Part shown: positions 42,310 through 52,879 of the stretch, in pieces
Numbering within the stretch: position 1 is the stretch's first letter
Layout of the letters: every line of letters begins with the position of its first letter
NCBI RefSeq assembly: GCF_002104995.1
Contig: NW_024468250.1
Location: 248,001-312,000 of the forward strand
Direction: 5' to 3'
Length of the DNA: 64,000 nucleotides
DNA from: Linderina pennispora
Lineage: Eukaryota > Kickxellomycota > Kickxellomycetes > Kickxellales > Kickxellaceae
Made by a program: the position numbers and the translations under genes
The notes under the pieces: model-generated
What the model was told of the DNA's origin: nothing
The model's database searches: none
Seen by the model: the letters and a program-made list of their open reading frames with translations, nothing else

Positions 42310-44246
42310 ATGTCATCACTTGCCCAGTCTCTCCCTGCTCTCATCCTTGAACAGATTGTCGAATATACGGTTGAATCTAGTTACTCAACTAGGAATCTTC
42401 TACGCCGGCAAAAAGCCTTATATATTTTTCACCACAGCGCTACTGCTCAGAGTGTGCTCTGCATGGAGGAACGCAGCTTTGGATAGGATATACCGAGATA
42501 TCAGGTGGTGCAGTTACAGCCAAACAGAATGCTGCTATCTGTCTAAAAGTGACAGACATTGGACACCTAGAGGACTGCCTGGCGCCTTAGCAACACACAA
42601 CAGCTCTCGTATTAGAAGAGTGGCGCTTCATTTTGAAAGCTCTGCAATTGTGTATGGCTCTTTAGCTAAAATTCTCAAAGAAGCACCTTTTGGCAAGCTG
42701 GTGCTCTCCCGCGTTTCAACTATTGAATTCAACTTCACTTGTTATTGGTCAAAAGGCTGGGACCCCGCTCGATTGGATGTGTCAACCCATGCCCAGGGAT
42801 TCTGTGACGGGGTGAACCGGATGTTCCCTAATGCAACCAACCGCATATTCTCTCAGTTTGGCGTCTTTCTCCTTGTTGACCCTAACCCATTTCTCCGCAC
42901 TCTTGTTCAGGGACTTGTTACCAACTCCACTTCTATCGCTACCTATGAGCCTTATCACAGCTATCATATCCGCCTCCCCGAAATTGCAGCGAATATGCGC
43001 AGGCTGTCCATTGGTGGCACAACCGTCAACCCATCAGCAATTGAACTCATCCGTCGCAGCGCTACCACGCTAGAAGATCTAGAAGTCGGGAATGTGAAAT
43101 CTCATATATTCACCAAGATCATTTTCACGGATAGGGGCACACCAATCGTTTATCCTCGTATGAGGTCACTCAATTTCTCGGTTTCATCTCGATATGACCT
43201 CGATGTGGATAGCCGTGCTAACTCTCCTGGCGTAGCCTCGTTTCCATCTCTCAGGAAATTCGTATGCACCGGCAACTATCCATCTAGCACCGACATTATC
43301 TTCCGAGGCAACGAGCTCACGCTGGAATATCTTCACATATCCCTCTACTCTGAGTTTGTACAGATTTTTAACTCATATGGCACACACGCATTAGGGCGTT
43401 TCCCAGCACTGAGGTGTGTCAAGGTGCTGAACTTTGGCTATGGCAATGCTGAGACCCGGATTTCTGCTATGAAAGCCCTCCTCTTTAGTACCAACGCACA
43501 GATTATCGAGTATTACGGTGCCAGCATCTCATTTGGATCGCTGGGTACGTCGATAGGCCATTTTGGACAGAATATCACACTCCTTACATTGGCTGATATC
43601 CGATTCACTCTTCGAGAGACACTGCAGCTCATCAAGCACCTGCCCTTGCTTGAGGCAGCTAGGGACGGATATCGAACTAACCGACGAGTTGAGGGGCTCA
43701 GACCGATTCCACAATTACTGCTATGGTGAATGTAGACTTATCTGGGAAAAGCGGCGCCGTGAGCAGAGCACAGATGCTACTAAACTAGAACCTGAACCTG
43801 AACCTGAACCTGAACCAGAAGATAGCGACCTTGACGACAATATGAGCCATCTCAGCTACGACTCATACGATGCCAGCTATGAGCGCCCTTTTCACCGAAA
43901 CGGCTATTTGACAGAGTACCTCTTCGACCATTTGAACCCAATCTGCACGGACATAGATTTCATCGAGGACCTCTTTAGGCAGTACTATCCGCTCTCCACA
44001 ACACTTATACTTTTCGATGTGAGTGGATATACGGATGGGTTGTGGCCATGCTGCAAGGTGCCAGTGGTACTCTTCATACTGTGCCCGACACTCAGGCGCA
44101 TACGGACCAACAAGGTGGTAGACGGCTCGGGATTTCCATCAGTTTATCATGGGGATAGGTTCATTGAGAGATTAGATATTGACAAAAGCGACCAGTACAT
44201 TTCACTTATCTCTCATCTTCAGCTTTTGGATCTCTCAATACATTAG
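42310..44246 (+). CDS. F-box/leucine-rich-like protein, first of a tandem pair
   Basis: Start MSSLAQSLPALILEQIVEY begins an F-box-like motif that continues in another frame as LLLRVCSAWRNAALDRIYRDIRW (break near 42440). Then ~400 residues of Leu-rich, irregular repeats typical of fungal F-box proteins: FGKLVLSRVSTIEF, MRRLSIGGTTVNPSAIELI, GNELTLEYLHISLYS. Second break near 43660. An acidic Glu-Pro repeat and a C-terminal LRR-like segment (HLQLLDLSIH) follow. Likely substrate receptor of an SCF ubiquitin ligase, by analogy only. Closely related to the next gene, for example HIFTKIIFTDRGTPIVYP against RIFTKVVCSDNGAPIVYP. Confidence 0.65.
43788..43820 (+). repeat. (GAACCT) hexanucleotide repeat coding Glu-Pro
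   Basis: About five 6-bp units encode (Glu-Pro)n in the linker of the F-box-like protein. It is absent from the neighbouring paralogue, so it probably arose by slippage. Confidence 0.8.
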
Positions 44247-44527
44247 CATAGAGTATGGACTAATAAATGGAAAACTTTGATAACGCGCATACCAATGATA
44301 CCTCCACCCAGTACTTGGCAAGTCTATGTTCCACGTATAGCCAATCTCTTAGGCAGCTACTAAGATCATGACACGAGTCATATCGGCAGCTGCAGTACTA
44401 TTTTTGGCATCAGGATCTACACTTCATGATTTTGTTTTTGGTAAGAGGCATTACATAAGGAGCTCAAACAAACAAGTGCCTTCCCTCCTCTCTCCACCTT
44501 GTTTCTTACAGCGTTTATTTTAATCCT

Positions 44528-46352
44528 ATGGCCTCTCCTGCTCAAACCCTACCGACAGTTATCCTTGATGGAGTCATCACCTATCTGGAGAACACTTCTG
44601 TGAACAGGGTGCTATTCAGAGATATTAGGCGCTACCCGTTCCGAGAAGTCGTTAAACTACTTGGCGTATGCTCGTGGTGGAGAAACACAACACTGAATCG
44701 GATGTACCAGCATATCTGGTGGTGCAATGATGGTGGATGCATCGGGTGCTGCCCAGCTATACTTGATGACCTGTCGACACCACAGTCCTTGACTACTGCA
44801 CTCAGCTCTGGCAATATATCTCGGGCAAAAACTATAGCACTTCACTGGAAGAGCCGAGATGTGTTGAGCGGCCTGTGCCACTGAGGTTCTCAGGTCTGCT
44901 CCGTCCAAAGGCATTGTATTCACCAGCATCACCAGCATTCATTTTGATTTCAACGATGAATTGGCAGAGCACATGGACCCGCATCTCGATGAGATCTTGC
45001 ACGCTCAGACCTTCTGTGCTGAAATCAGCAGACTGTTTCCTAATGCTCACCGCTGCATTGTGCAAAGCTTCGAGTTCTTCGGGAAGCATGCCAATAGGCT
45101 GTTTGTGCAGTGCCTAACTGCCGGGCTATTTACTCAGCCAGTTCTGGCCAACTCTCCCTTCAGTGTCCGTGCCTTGAGTACGCTGGTATTGGAGCACGTT
45201 GTTATCGAATCATCGGCTGTGGAAATCATTCGCCAAAGCGCTTTTACTCTAAAGGACCTCAAAATATCTAGCCTGGACCAGCGAATATTCACCAAGGTGG
45301 TCTGCTCGGACAATGGCGCTCCGATTGTATATCCTCAAGTACGGTCATTGCATATGAGCCTCGAAAGGCAATTGGATCGAGAGGACCCTATAGCAACTCG
45401 ACTCTCCAGGCTGGTACGCCATTCCCATCCCTTGAAAAACTCGTACTCGGCGACATATATCCGTTTGGCAACGACATTATTTTTCGAGGAAGTCCAAGCC
45501 ACGCTACAGCACCTCTACATTGATCTGTCTCAGCAGAACACCACCAGTCCTGGAGCCATACGGTGTGTTCAGTCCCGGCTATTTCAAGGAGCTGAGATTT
45601 ATTCACGCAATCATCTCATCGTATGGACGATACCTCGGGTCGTTTGAAGAGATCAAGTCTCTGTTCCACTCTAGCACCAAAGTGAGCATCATAAAATGCT
45701 ACGGCTTCCCGATCTCGGTAGACCCACAGGGACTCTTAGACGACGGCTTTGGGCAACATATCATGCTCCTTGACACACCAAACATCAAGCTCACTATCCG
45801 CCAAACGCTGCAGCTGATTCACAATCTTCCAAACCTTAAGCGGATGGCCATTTTGGTTGCAGAAACTGACGAGTTGCGCATCAACACTAGAAGGGTCAGC
45901 GGGCTTCTAGGTATGTGGCGGTCGATAACGGATCCGCTAAGAAACATGTCAACTCTGGACAGCATTATAGGACACGCGAGAGAGCCAACTCCCAGATGCC
46001 AGACATCCTCTCAGAAATTTGCAGCAGTACATATTTGAGCATCTGGATCTCCTCTATGCCGATATGGACTTCATGGATGAGCTTATACTGCCAGTACTTT
46101 CCACTCTCTATCCGTCTCTTCCAATTCGACGGGCACATTCATGCTGATAACCCGCTTCAGGCTGCCAGTAAAATGGCTGTCATTATAATGGCATTGTGCC
46201 CGTTGGTTCAGAGGTTCCGTGCATTCAGGCATGATATATGGCGAGTGTCGGATGTGAGTGTTACAAGAGAAACATTTGTGGACCGCAGTAAACTAGAAGA
46301 AACACGGCACCATATCAACCTCTTAGGAAAGCTTCGGAGAGCAAAGCCCTAG
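44528..46352 (+). CDS. F-box/leucine-rich-like protein, second of the pair
   Basis: MASPAQTLPTVILDGVITYL opens an F-box-like motif (KLLGVCSWWRNTTLNRMYQHIWW). The body follows its upstream paralogue segment by segment: LFVQCLTAGLF, STLVLEHVVIESSAVEIIRQSA, IFTKVVCSDNGAPIVYP, IKLTIRQTLQLIHNLPNLKRM. The C-terminus is LLGKLRRAKP. Frame changes lie near 44880, 45420, 45590 and 45910. Length about 600 residues if whole. Arrangement 280 bp after the first copy in the same direction indicates tandem duplication followed by strong divergence. Confidence 0.62.
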
Positions 46353-46420
46353 CCTATTTAGTATATTTTTATGAGGCATGTTCCAATAAAACAAAGCTTG
46401 TCATGTCGGCGCCATTCACG

Positions 46421-46428
46421 TATAAAAG
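46421..46428 (+). promoter_or_regulatory. TATA box upstream of the NmrA-like gene
   Basis: TATAAAAG 189 bp upstream of the ATG. Distance is long but no other start codon of a gene intervenes. Confidence 0.4.
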
Positions 46429-46616
46429 GACAATGTATGTTACAGATGTAGGATGGGAATGTGGCGCCCAGCGGCAATGGTCTAGTATGAGAAGCGGATA
46501 CTGTCTAGACTACGTCCGCGCATTTTGTGAACTGATGAGCTCTCAACGAAGCATGCGCTCTTTGCCTCCCTTGGAACCGCACTTCTAGCAGTACTTATCC
46601 GTCGTCTATCGTGGCC

Positions 46617-47539
46617 ATGCCAATCACCAAGAAAGTAGCTGTGGCCGGGGTTACTGGCGCCTTGGGCAGGTTTTTCGTCGACGAGTTTTTGAAATGTAGC
46701 AGCAAGCTTTCGGTGACAGTCCTCACACGTAAGGAAGGAGAGGAATCCACCCGGTCCCGATTTGCCGAGTACCCGCAATTCACCATCCGCGGCGTCGATT
46801 ACAAGAGCGATGACGACCTAGCCGACGCGCTTGCCGACCACACTGCCGTACTTTCAATCGTCGGACTATGGTGGCATCAGCGACCAGCTGCGTCTTATTT
46901 CAGCGGCTGAAAAGGCCAAAGTCGAGTATTTTTTGCCGTCAGAGTTTGGTGCGGATTTTGACAAGCCCGCCAACAAACAGGTTGTGGCACTTTACGCGCC
47001 GAAGCGTGTTGTTAGACGGGCGCTCGAAGCATCAGGCGCTAAAGTATACATATATTGTGACAGGGTGCTTTGCGGACTGGTTCCTGATGCCCATGTACAA
47101 GTGGGACTTGGAGAACCACACTGTGGAGATCCCTGGCGACGGCACCATCACAAGCTCGTTCACGTCACGCCAGGACATCGCCAGATACACAGTTGCTGTG
47201 CTGTGTCGCCTAGGCGAGTTTGATAACCAGACGGTGCGCATTGCATCCCACACGCTGTCATTCAATGACTGGGTGGGGCTGGTGGAGAAGGTATCGGATC
47301 GAAAGTTCACTGTGACCTATGTCCCCCCAGAGCCCATCGAGGAGATGATTGCCGAGGATGTGAAGAAGACTGGCGGGTGGATGACCCTGCGCGACCGACT
47401 CCGTCTGCTCATTGCAAATGGACACACCCGCTCTGACTGGGGCGAGTTTGCGCTGGACAACAGCAGGTTCTCCGAGGTTGAGCCAGTTCCGATCGAGCAA
47501 GTTATCAGCCAGGCGCTGTCTGCAGCAGCGGCCAAATAA
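46617..47539 (+). CDS. NmrA-like NAD(P)-binding reductase
   Basis: Atypical short-chain dehydrogenase fold of the NmrA/isoflavone-reductase group, either a redox sensor or a small-molecule reductase. The Rossmann motif GVTGALGRFFVDEF is at the N-terminus, then VTVLTRKEG. DQLRLISAAEKAKVEYFLPSEFGADFD is the conserved central block. IPGDGTITSSFTSRQDIARYTV and a variable C-terminal substrate lobe follow. About 305 residues. Frame changes lie near 46862 (LSIVG continues as GGISDQLRL) and 47050. I use the ATG at 46617 because it places the glycine motif 11 residues from the N-terminus. Confidence 0.8.
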
Positions 47540-47999
47540 ATATCTAAATCTGCCCAGTCTGACTCTGGCCCGTGTAATGCAATCCAGTTCCCAGGAACAT
47601 GCGGCAGTGGGGCATTTCCGGCATGGACCGACTGGAAAATCCACCCGCTCTGCTGTTCCCACGGATAAGGAGGAGAGGTTTGTGCGAGTAACAGGGCCTC
47701 ATGAGAAGAAATCACTCCCCGCTGTTGCTCAGGCTGAAGCGGCCAGCTCCCTCTGGCCCCGGACTGGCAGGGGTACGCTCTATGAACCCCGAAGTGCATG
47801 CACCAGGTTCCCACATCATCAGCCTCAGCCTGCACCGAAGGCGGGCGGCAGACCTTTGCAGGTGACTGACAATACCTGCTGGCAGCAACCCCTTACTGCA
47901 CTGGCTTTGCAATGCGCCTCTCCCGCCATTGCTCTTCTCCTCTGCTGTCACACTTTCACACGCACTCCAGCGGCTTTCCCACACAACCTTTCGACAAAA

Positions 48000-48984
48000 A
48001 TGCTTTCCTCGACTCTTCGCACTCCGGTGCCCCGCCTGGCCCGTCCCCTCCTCGCCCGCCAGTACTCCTCAAGCGCCCCAACTATCGGGTTCATTGGGCT
48101 GGGCCAGATGGGCTACAACATGGCAACGCACCTGTGCACAAAGAGCCAATCGCCATTCGTCGTCTACGATATGAACAAAGGACACCGTGGCCAAGTTCCA
48201 GGACGAGAACGCCAATGCCACGGCAGCGTCGTCGCCGGCAGACCTTGCAGACAAGGCGTCGGTTATCGTCACAGTTCTGCCAGAGTCTGCACACGTGCGG
48301 TCTGTGTACCTTGGCAACAACGGCGTGCGGGACGGTCTGCGCAAAAACACACTGTGCATTGACTCGAGCACCATCGACACCTCAGTGTCAATCGACGTAT
48401 CGAGGCAGCTGATTGGGCTGGGAGCGCGCGCCGTCGACGCACCGATCTCGGGCGGCATTATGGGCGCCAAGGCCGGTACCTTGACGTTCATGGTGGGCAG
48501 CGAGAATGCGCAGGACTACGACGCGGCCAAGGTGTACTTGGAGCGCATGGGAAAGAATGTGGTCCGGTGCGGCGATCTGGGCGCGGGACAGGCGGCCAAG
48601 ATCTGCAACAACTTGCTCCTGGCAATCAGCATGGTGGGCACGGCCGAGGCACTGAACCTTGGGGTTCGCCTGGGCCTGGATCCCAGCGTGCTGGCTGGAA
48701 TTATCAACACGTCGTCGGGCCGCTGCTGGTCGTCGGATACGTCGAACCCGGTGCCGGATGTGCTGCCTAATGCACCCAGCACCAACGGATACAATGGCGG
48801 ATTCAAGTCCAAGCTTATGCTCAAGGATCTGGGCCTGGTGGCCAATGCAGCCAAGGACTCCAAGACGCCGCTGATGCTGGGTGGTCTGGTGGAGAGCATC
48901 TACCGCCATCTGTCGAACCAGGGCGACATGGCTGAGAAGGACTTCAGTGTTGTTTACAAGTGGCTCGCCGAGTCGCAGAAGTGA
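48000..48984 (+). CDS. 3-hydroxyisobutyrate dehydrogenase, mitochondrial
   Basis: NAD-dependent enzyme of valine breakdown, converting 3-hydroxyisobutyrate to methylmalonate semialdehyde. The N-terminus MLSSTLRTPVPRLARPLLAR is a basic, Arg-rich mitochondrial targeting peptide ending near QYSSS. The dinucleotide motif is IGFIGLGQMGYNMA. DAPISGGIMGAKAGTLTF is the substrate-binding signature. GAGQAAKICNNLLLAISM contains the catalytic Lys, and GFKSKLMLKDLGL closes the active site. About 327 residues. One frame change near 48178, in AAAGG, joins DMNK to DTVAKF. It is otherwise intact, so probably functional. Confidence 0.9.
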
Positions 48985-49117
48985 AAATGGGACCGATCGG
49001 CTCGGTGTTGCTGCGCATGAACACACTGTGGTAAACACGTAGGGAACCTCTTTTGTAGCCTCCTTTCGCTCTCTTTTTAACAAAAGTATTTTCTATTCGA
49101 ATCAGGGAGTGTTGCAA

Positions 49118-52100
49118 ATGCGCAAATTCACTGCACTGTACACGCACCAGAAGCAGAAAAAGGTCAAGGCGTGGCAGGAAGGTAGGGGCAACTGCTGGAT
49201 GTGCGCGACACAGCGGGTTTGATCCTTTCAGCTTACCAAGTTTACCTCTGCCATCGGTAGGTGCTGCGCAGTACGACGAAGAGCACCGCGAGATTGCCTT
49301 GTACGATGTCCGACAACAACCGGATCTCCAGCTACCGGCTGCGCGCACGCGAGTCCATAGAGCTGTCGAATGAGTATGACATAGGACGGTACCTATTGAC
49401 TCTTGAAGAAGAGCAGGGCGGAGAAGGTGATGATGCTGCCAACAGCAGTGGGACAGCACAGGCGGAGAGCATCGCACCGGCCAAATGCGCCAGCTGTATC
49501 TGGATCGCTCAGAGCTCGGCGGAAAATACCCAGTCTTATAAGGCCGATGAGGAAAGAAGACACCTACCGGCCCTGCAGCATTGCCACCACAAACCGTGGA
49601 CCTAGAAGTCGCTGGCCAAATGCCAAACAAAGACAAGAGAGAGGATACAGCTACTTACTCGATTCTGTACACGACGCAAAAGATAAAGAAGGTCAAGGCA
49701 TGGGCCGAAGGAACACTCACGCATAACCCGAGCAGCAGCAGAATCGTGCTGAGGGATGATTCTGGGACGACTCTAACTAGCTCGCATTTCCCAAAGTCAA
49801 AGACGATTGAGGTTGGTGGTGAAATCGATCATGGCCAGTACTTGATCCAGATTGAATCGCTGAAGGGCGAGGAGGCAGCACTGACAGCTGCAGTGTCATC
49901 GCTGCAGAATGGAATACAGCTATCGGGGTTGCTGAAGCGTCGACACGAGGCACTGGAGAGGAGGTCAGAAAAACATTCTCGGCTAAACAGCGCACGCCAT
50001 CCGATAGTCCACAGGAAAACTCCATCAAAAGACGTTGACAGTATACAGCATGTTCTGCCGGATCCAAGTCTCCCCTCGAGTTCGCTGGTCCGAAAGACGT
50101 TTGTCCCTCCCAAATCGACAGCGCCAAAATATCTGCACTTCCCACGACGCAGTGAGCTCTTGCAGCACGTAGGGGTGTCTAAGGGTTACAACTTCGGGCC
50201 ATCGCGGCAGCTCGTCGCATCAGTGTCGTTCAAGGACTGCAGCGAGTACCAGAAGCAGTTCATGGCGATGCTGAACGAGAACCTGATGGCGGAGCTGTCT
50301 GGCCTGGCAATCCGGTACTTTTTCATGGCACGCGAAAGGCACGACAACGCAGCATCGGTTGCTCGCTCCAACCCATTCAGCAATGCTAAATCCAAGCGAC
50401 AGGCGTGTACTTGCTGGCAGCATGGCGCAGGTCTGCAAAAGCGTCGGCATTTTGTACTTTGACAACTGTACGGTGCGCCAGCCATACATGGAATCGTCAG
50501 CATTCAAAGTGCAGCTCAGCAAAGGATCAGTCGGCTTCAGCAAAGGAGACTCTGTTGTATTGGAACTCAGTCGCCGAGAAAACTATGCCGGGTATGCAAA
50601 AGACGATACGTGGGCAATCTCGACCAGCGACGAGTTTCTGGCTGGCGACACGTTTCTGGCACGCAGCGCGTTCTTCGGCCCCTCAAAAAACAACACCCTA
50701 GAGCTGAAGCTGGTTGGAGACGAGGATGCCAAGGTCGCTGCCCGGATATTCAACTCCGACAACGGTCCAAAGGCTGCTCGCCAGCCCAAGGCAGCTCCGA
50801 GCGTGGTGGCGATCCGGTGCCTGGATTCGGCATCAGACTGGTCCATGATCGATACAGTCGAGGAGAAGCTTATCCCAGAGAGCTTGCCGATTCTGCCACA
50901 CCTACTTCAAACCGGGATCGAGCCCTTGGCGGAACCATCCGAAGATGTCGATGTCGGGCAGACTCTTGCTAGAATCGAAGTGATCTTAGACGAGAAGCAG
51001 TTCGATCTAGGGCTCAACAGCGACCAGAACGAGATTCTGCGCACAGTCCGTCATGTCTGTTGTGTCCATATACCTGCCAGTCGAAGACACATCGCCGGTC
51101 ACCATCGTGCACGGCCCGTTCGGCACTGGCAAAAGTTTCCTCATCAGCGCCATCGTCGTCTGCTTGGACGCTATTGCCAGTGAGTTCCCAGAGATATTTG
51201 ACAACACTGGTTCCAAATCCAGCTTCTATGATGACGAGCCTGAGGACCTGAGAGGGAAGCCGCCGCGACTGCGCGTGCTTGTCTCATCCATGACAAACTT
51301 CGCCGTTGACAACATGCTCTCTGCTCTGCTCAAGATTGGGTACGACGGGTTTTTGCGCGTCGGCAGTCTCCGTCGCATCTCCAAGCAGATTCTCCCGTAC
51401 GTGTGCCGGACATCGGCCAGTGCATCCGACGATATCAAGGAGCTCGAGACCATGCTCGAGGCAGCCGTGGACGAGCAGGAAATCGACGCAATCGAATCGG
51501 CGATCCAGAGAGTACGGCAGCAAAAAACCAGCGATGTGCTGGACAAGGCCTTCGTCGTCGGCACCACCTGCTTGTCTTCAGCCACGGCAGCTATGCACCG
51601 CGCCAGCTTCCCTCTGGTGATTCTTGACGAGGCGTGCCAGATCGTCGAGCCCATGGCCATGATCGCGCTGGCCAGTGCACAGTGTCAAAGACTGGTGCTG
51701 GTGGGCGACCCGCTCCAGCTACCGCCAACACTGACAACGCGTGCTACACAGGAGGCGGAAGCCAAAGGCTTAGGTCGCGGGCTGTTTGATAGGCTCGTGC
51801 AGATGGGATACAGCCCGCGGTTCCTCGCAACCCAGTACAGGTGCCACCCACGCATCGGCGCGCTCTGTAACGAGCTGTTCTACAAGGGGCAGCTGCGGCA
51901 TGGCGTGGCACCGGAAGACCGCACAGCAATACTGGGCGGCATTCCGCCACTGGTGTTCCTGGATACTGTTGGACAGGAGAAGCAGCAGGGAAAGTCGCAG
52001 TCATTCTTTAATAGCGGCGAAATCGACATGGCTGTGCGCATGGTGCGTCGCATGGCTGCCAACGGCGTCAGGCCTGAGTCTATCGGCGTCATTGCGCTGT

Positions 52101-52720
52101 ACAAGACCCAGGCAGACATGCTGCGCGACCAGCTTGTCGCCGTCATGGGCAAGCAAAGTGGCGTGCAGGTCAGCACCGTCGATGCGTACCAGGGATCGGA
52201 GCGAGAGGTTATTGTGATTTCGTGCGTCAGGACAGACAAGGTTGGCTTCATTTCGAACACCAACCGCATCAACGTCGCTCTGTCCCGAGCAAGAAGGCAT
52301 TGCTTGATTCTTGGATGCCGCAAGCTGCTTGAAAGCAACTCGCTGTGGCGACGGATCATCGACTATTGCCGCACAGATGCTGGTGGACTGGTTCCCGCAC
52401 AGGTGTTTATGAACAAGCTCGCCGAGGCTGGCCTCAGCCGTCGAGGATATCCCTGAGGATGCTGCTGACGACATTGAGAGAGGCATGGGAGTTGCCGAGG
52501 AGCCCCTCCAGATGGAACACAACGATGGCCATGGCGGACGACCGTGGTACGGATTATGAAAAAGGACTACACCGACTCGCCGCCATCGGCCAGCCTGGAC
52601 GAATACAACGACGAGTCGGTTGTTGGCGGGCGATTGTCGCAGTGGTCGATGCCTGACGTTCTCTCTGACACTGATGTGGATGCGCTCGACTGCCTGGACG
52701 TGGACCTCGACGACATGTAG
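49118..52720 (+). CDS. ZGRF1-type DNA helicase with two DUF2439 domains
   Basis: Homologue of human ZGRF1 and related yeast factors (Mte1, Dbl2) acting in recombination repair. Domain order: DUF2439 copy 1 (FTALYTHQKQKKVKAWQEG, then ALYDV and DIGRYLLTLEEE), DUF2439 copy 2 (YSILYTTQKIKKVKAWAEG to HGQYLIQIESL), a linker, and an SF1B helicase. Helicase motifs: Walker A HGPFGTGKSFL, DEAC, GDPLQLPPT, QYRCHPRIGALCNELFY, TVDAYQGSEREV, NVALSRARRH. I saw no zinc-finger GRF motif. An intron at 49182-49260 restores the first domain. Frame changes lie near 49305, 49480, 50400, 51045, 52450 and 52545. The C-terminal tail is acidic and ends DVDLDDM. Confidence 0.78.
49182..49260 (+). other. Intron in the first DUF2439 domain
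   Basis: GTAGGG donor and CGGTAG acceptor, 79 bp. Splicing joins KAWQEG to AAQYDEEHREIALYDV, matching the layout of the second DUF2439 copy. Confidence 0.65.
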
Positions 52721-52879
52721 TCCAGCAGCGGGTAACCTGTAGCTGAAATCTGACCAAGAGTTATGTTTTAAAAAAAAGCTATGACTAGAGAAAGAAGAAA
52801 CAACTGCTGGATGACGGGCTGATCTGCGAGGGAGAGTCTTGCTGCCCTCCCCATGCCTGGCATATCGCCTGAAGCCGCC

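Noticed and set aside
47412..48362. 316-codon frame spanning the NmrA end and HIBADH start
   Set aside because: It overlaps two recognised genes out of frame and has no family signature.
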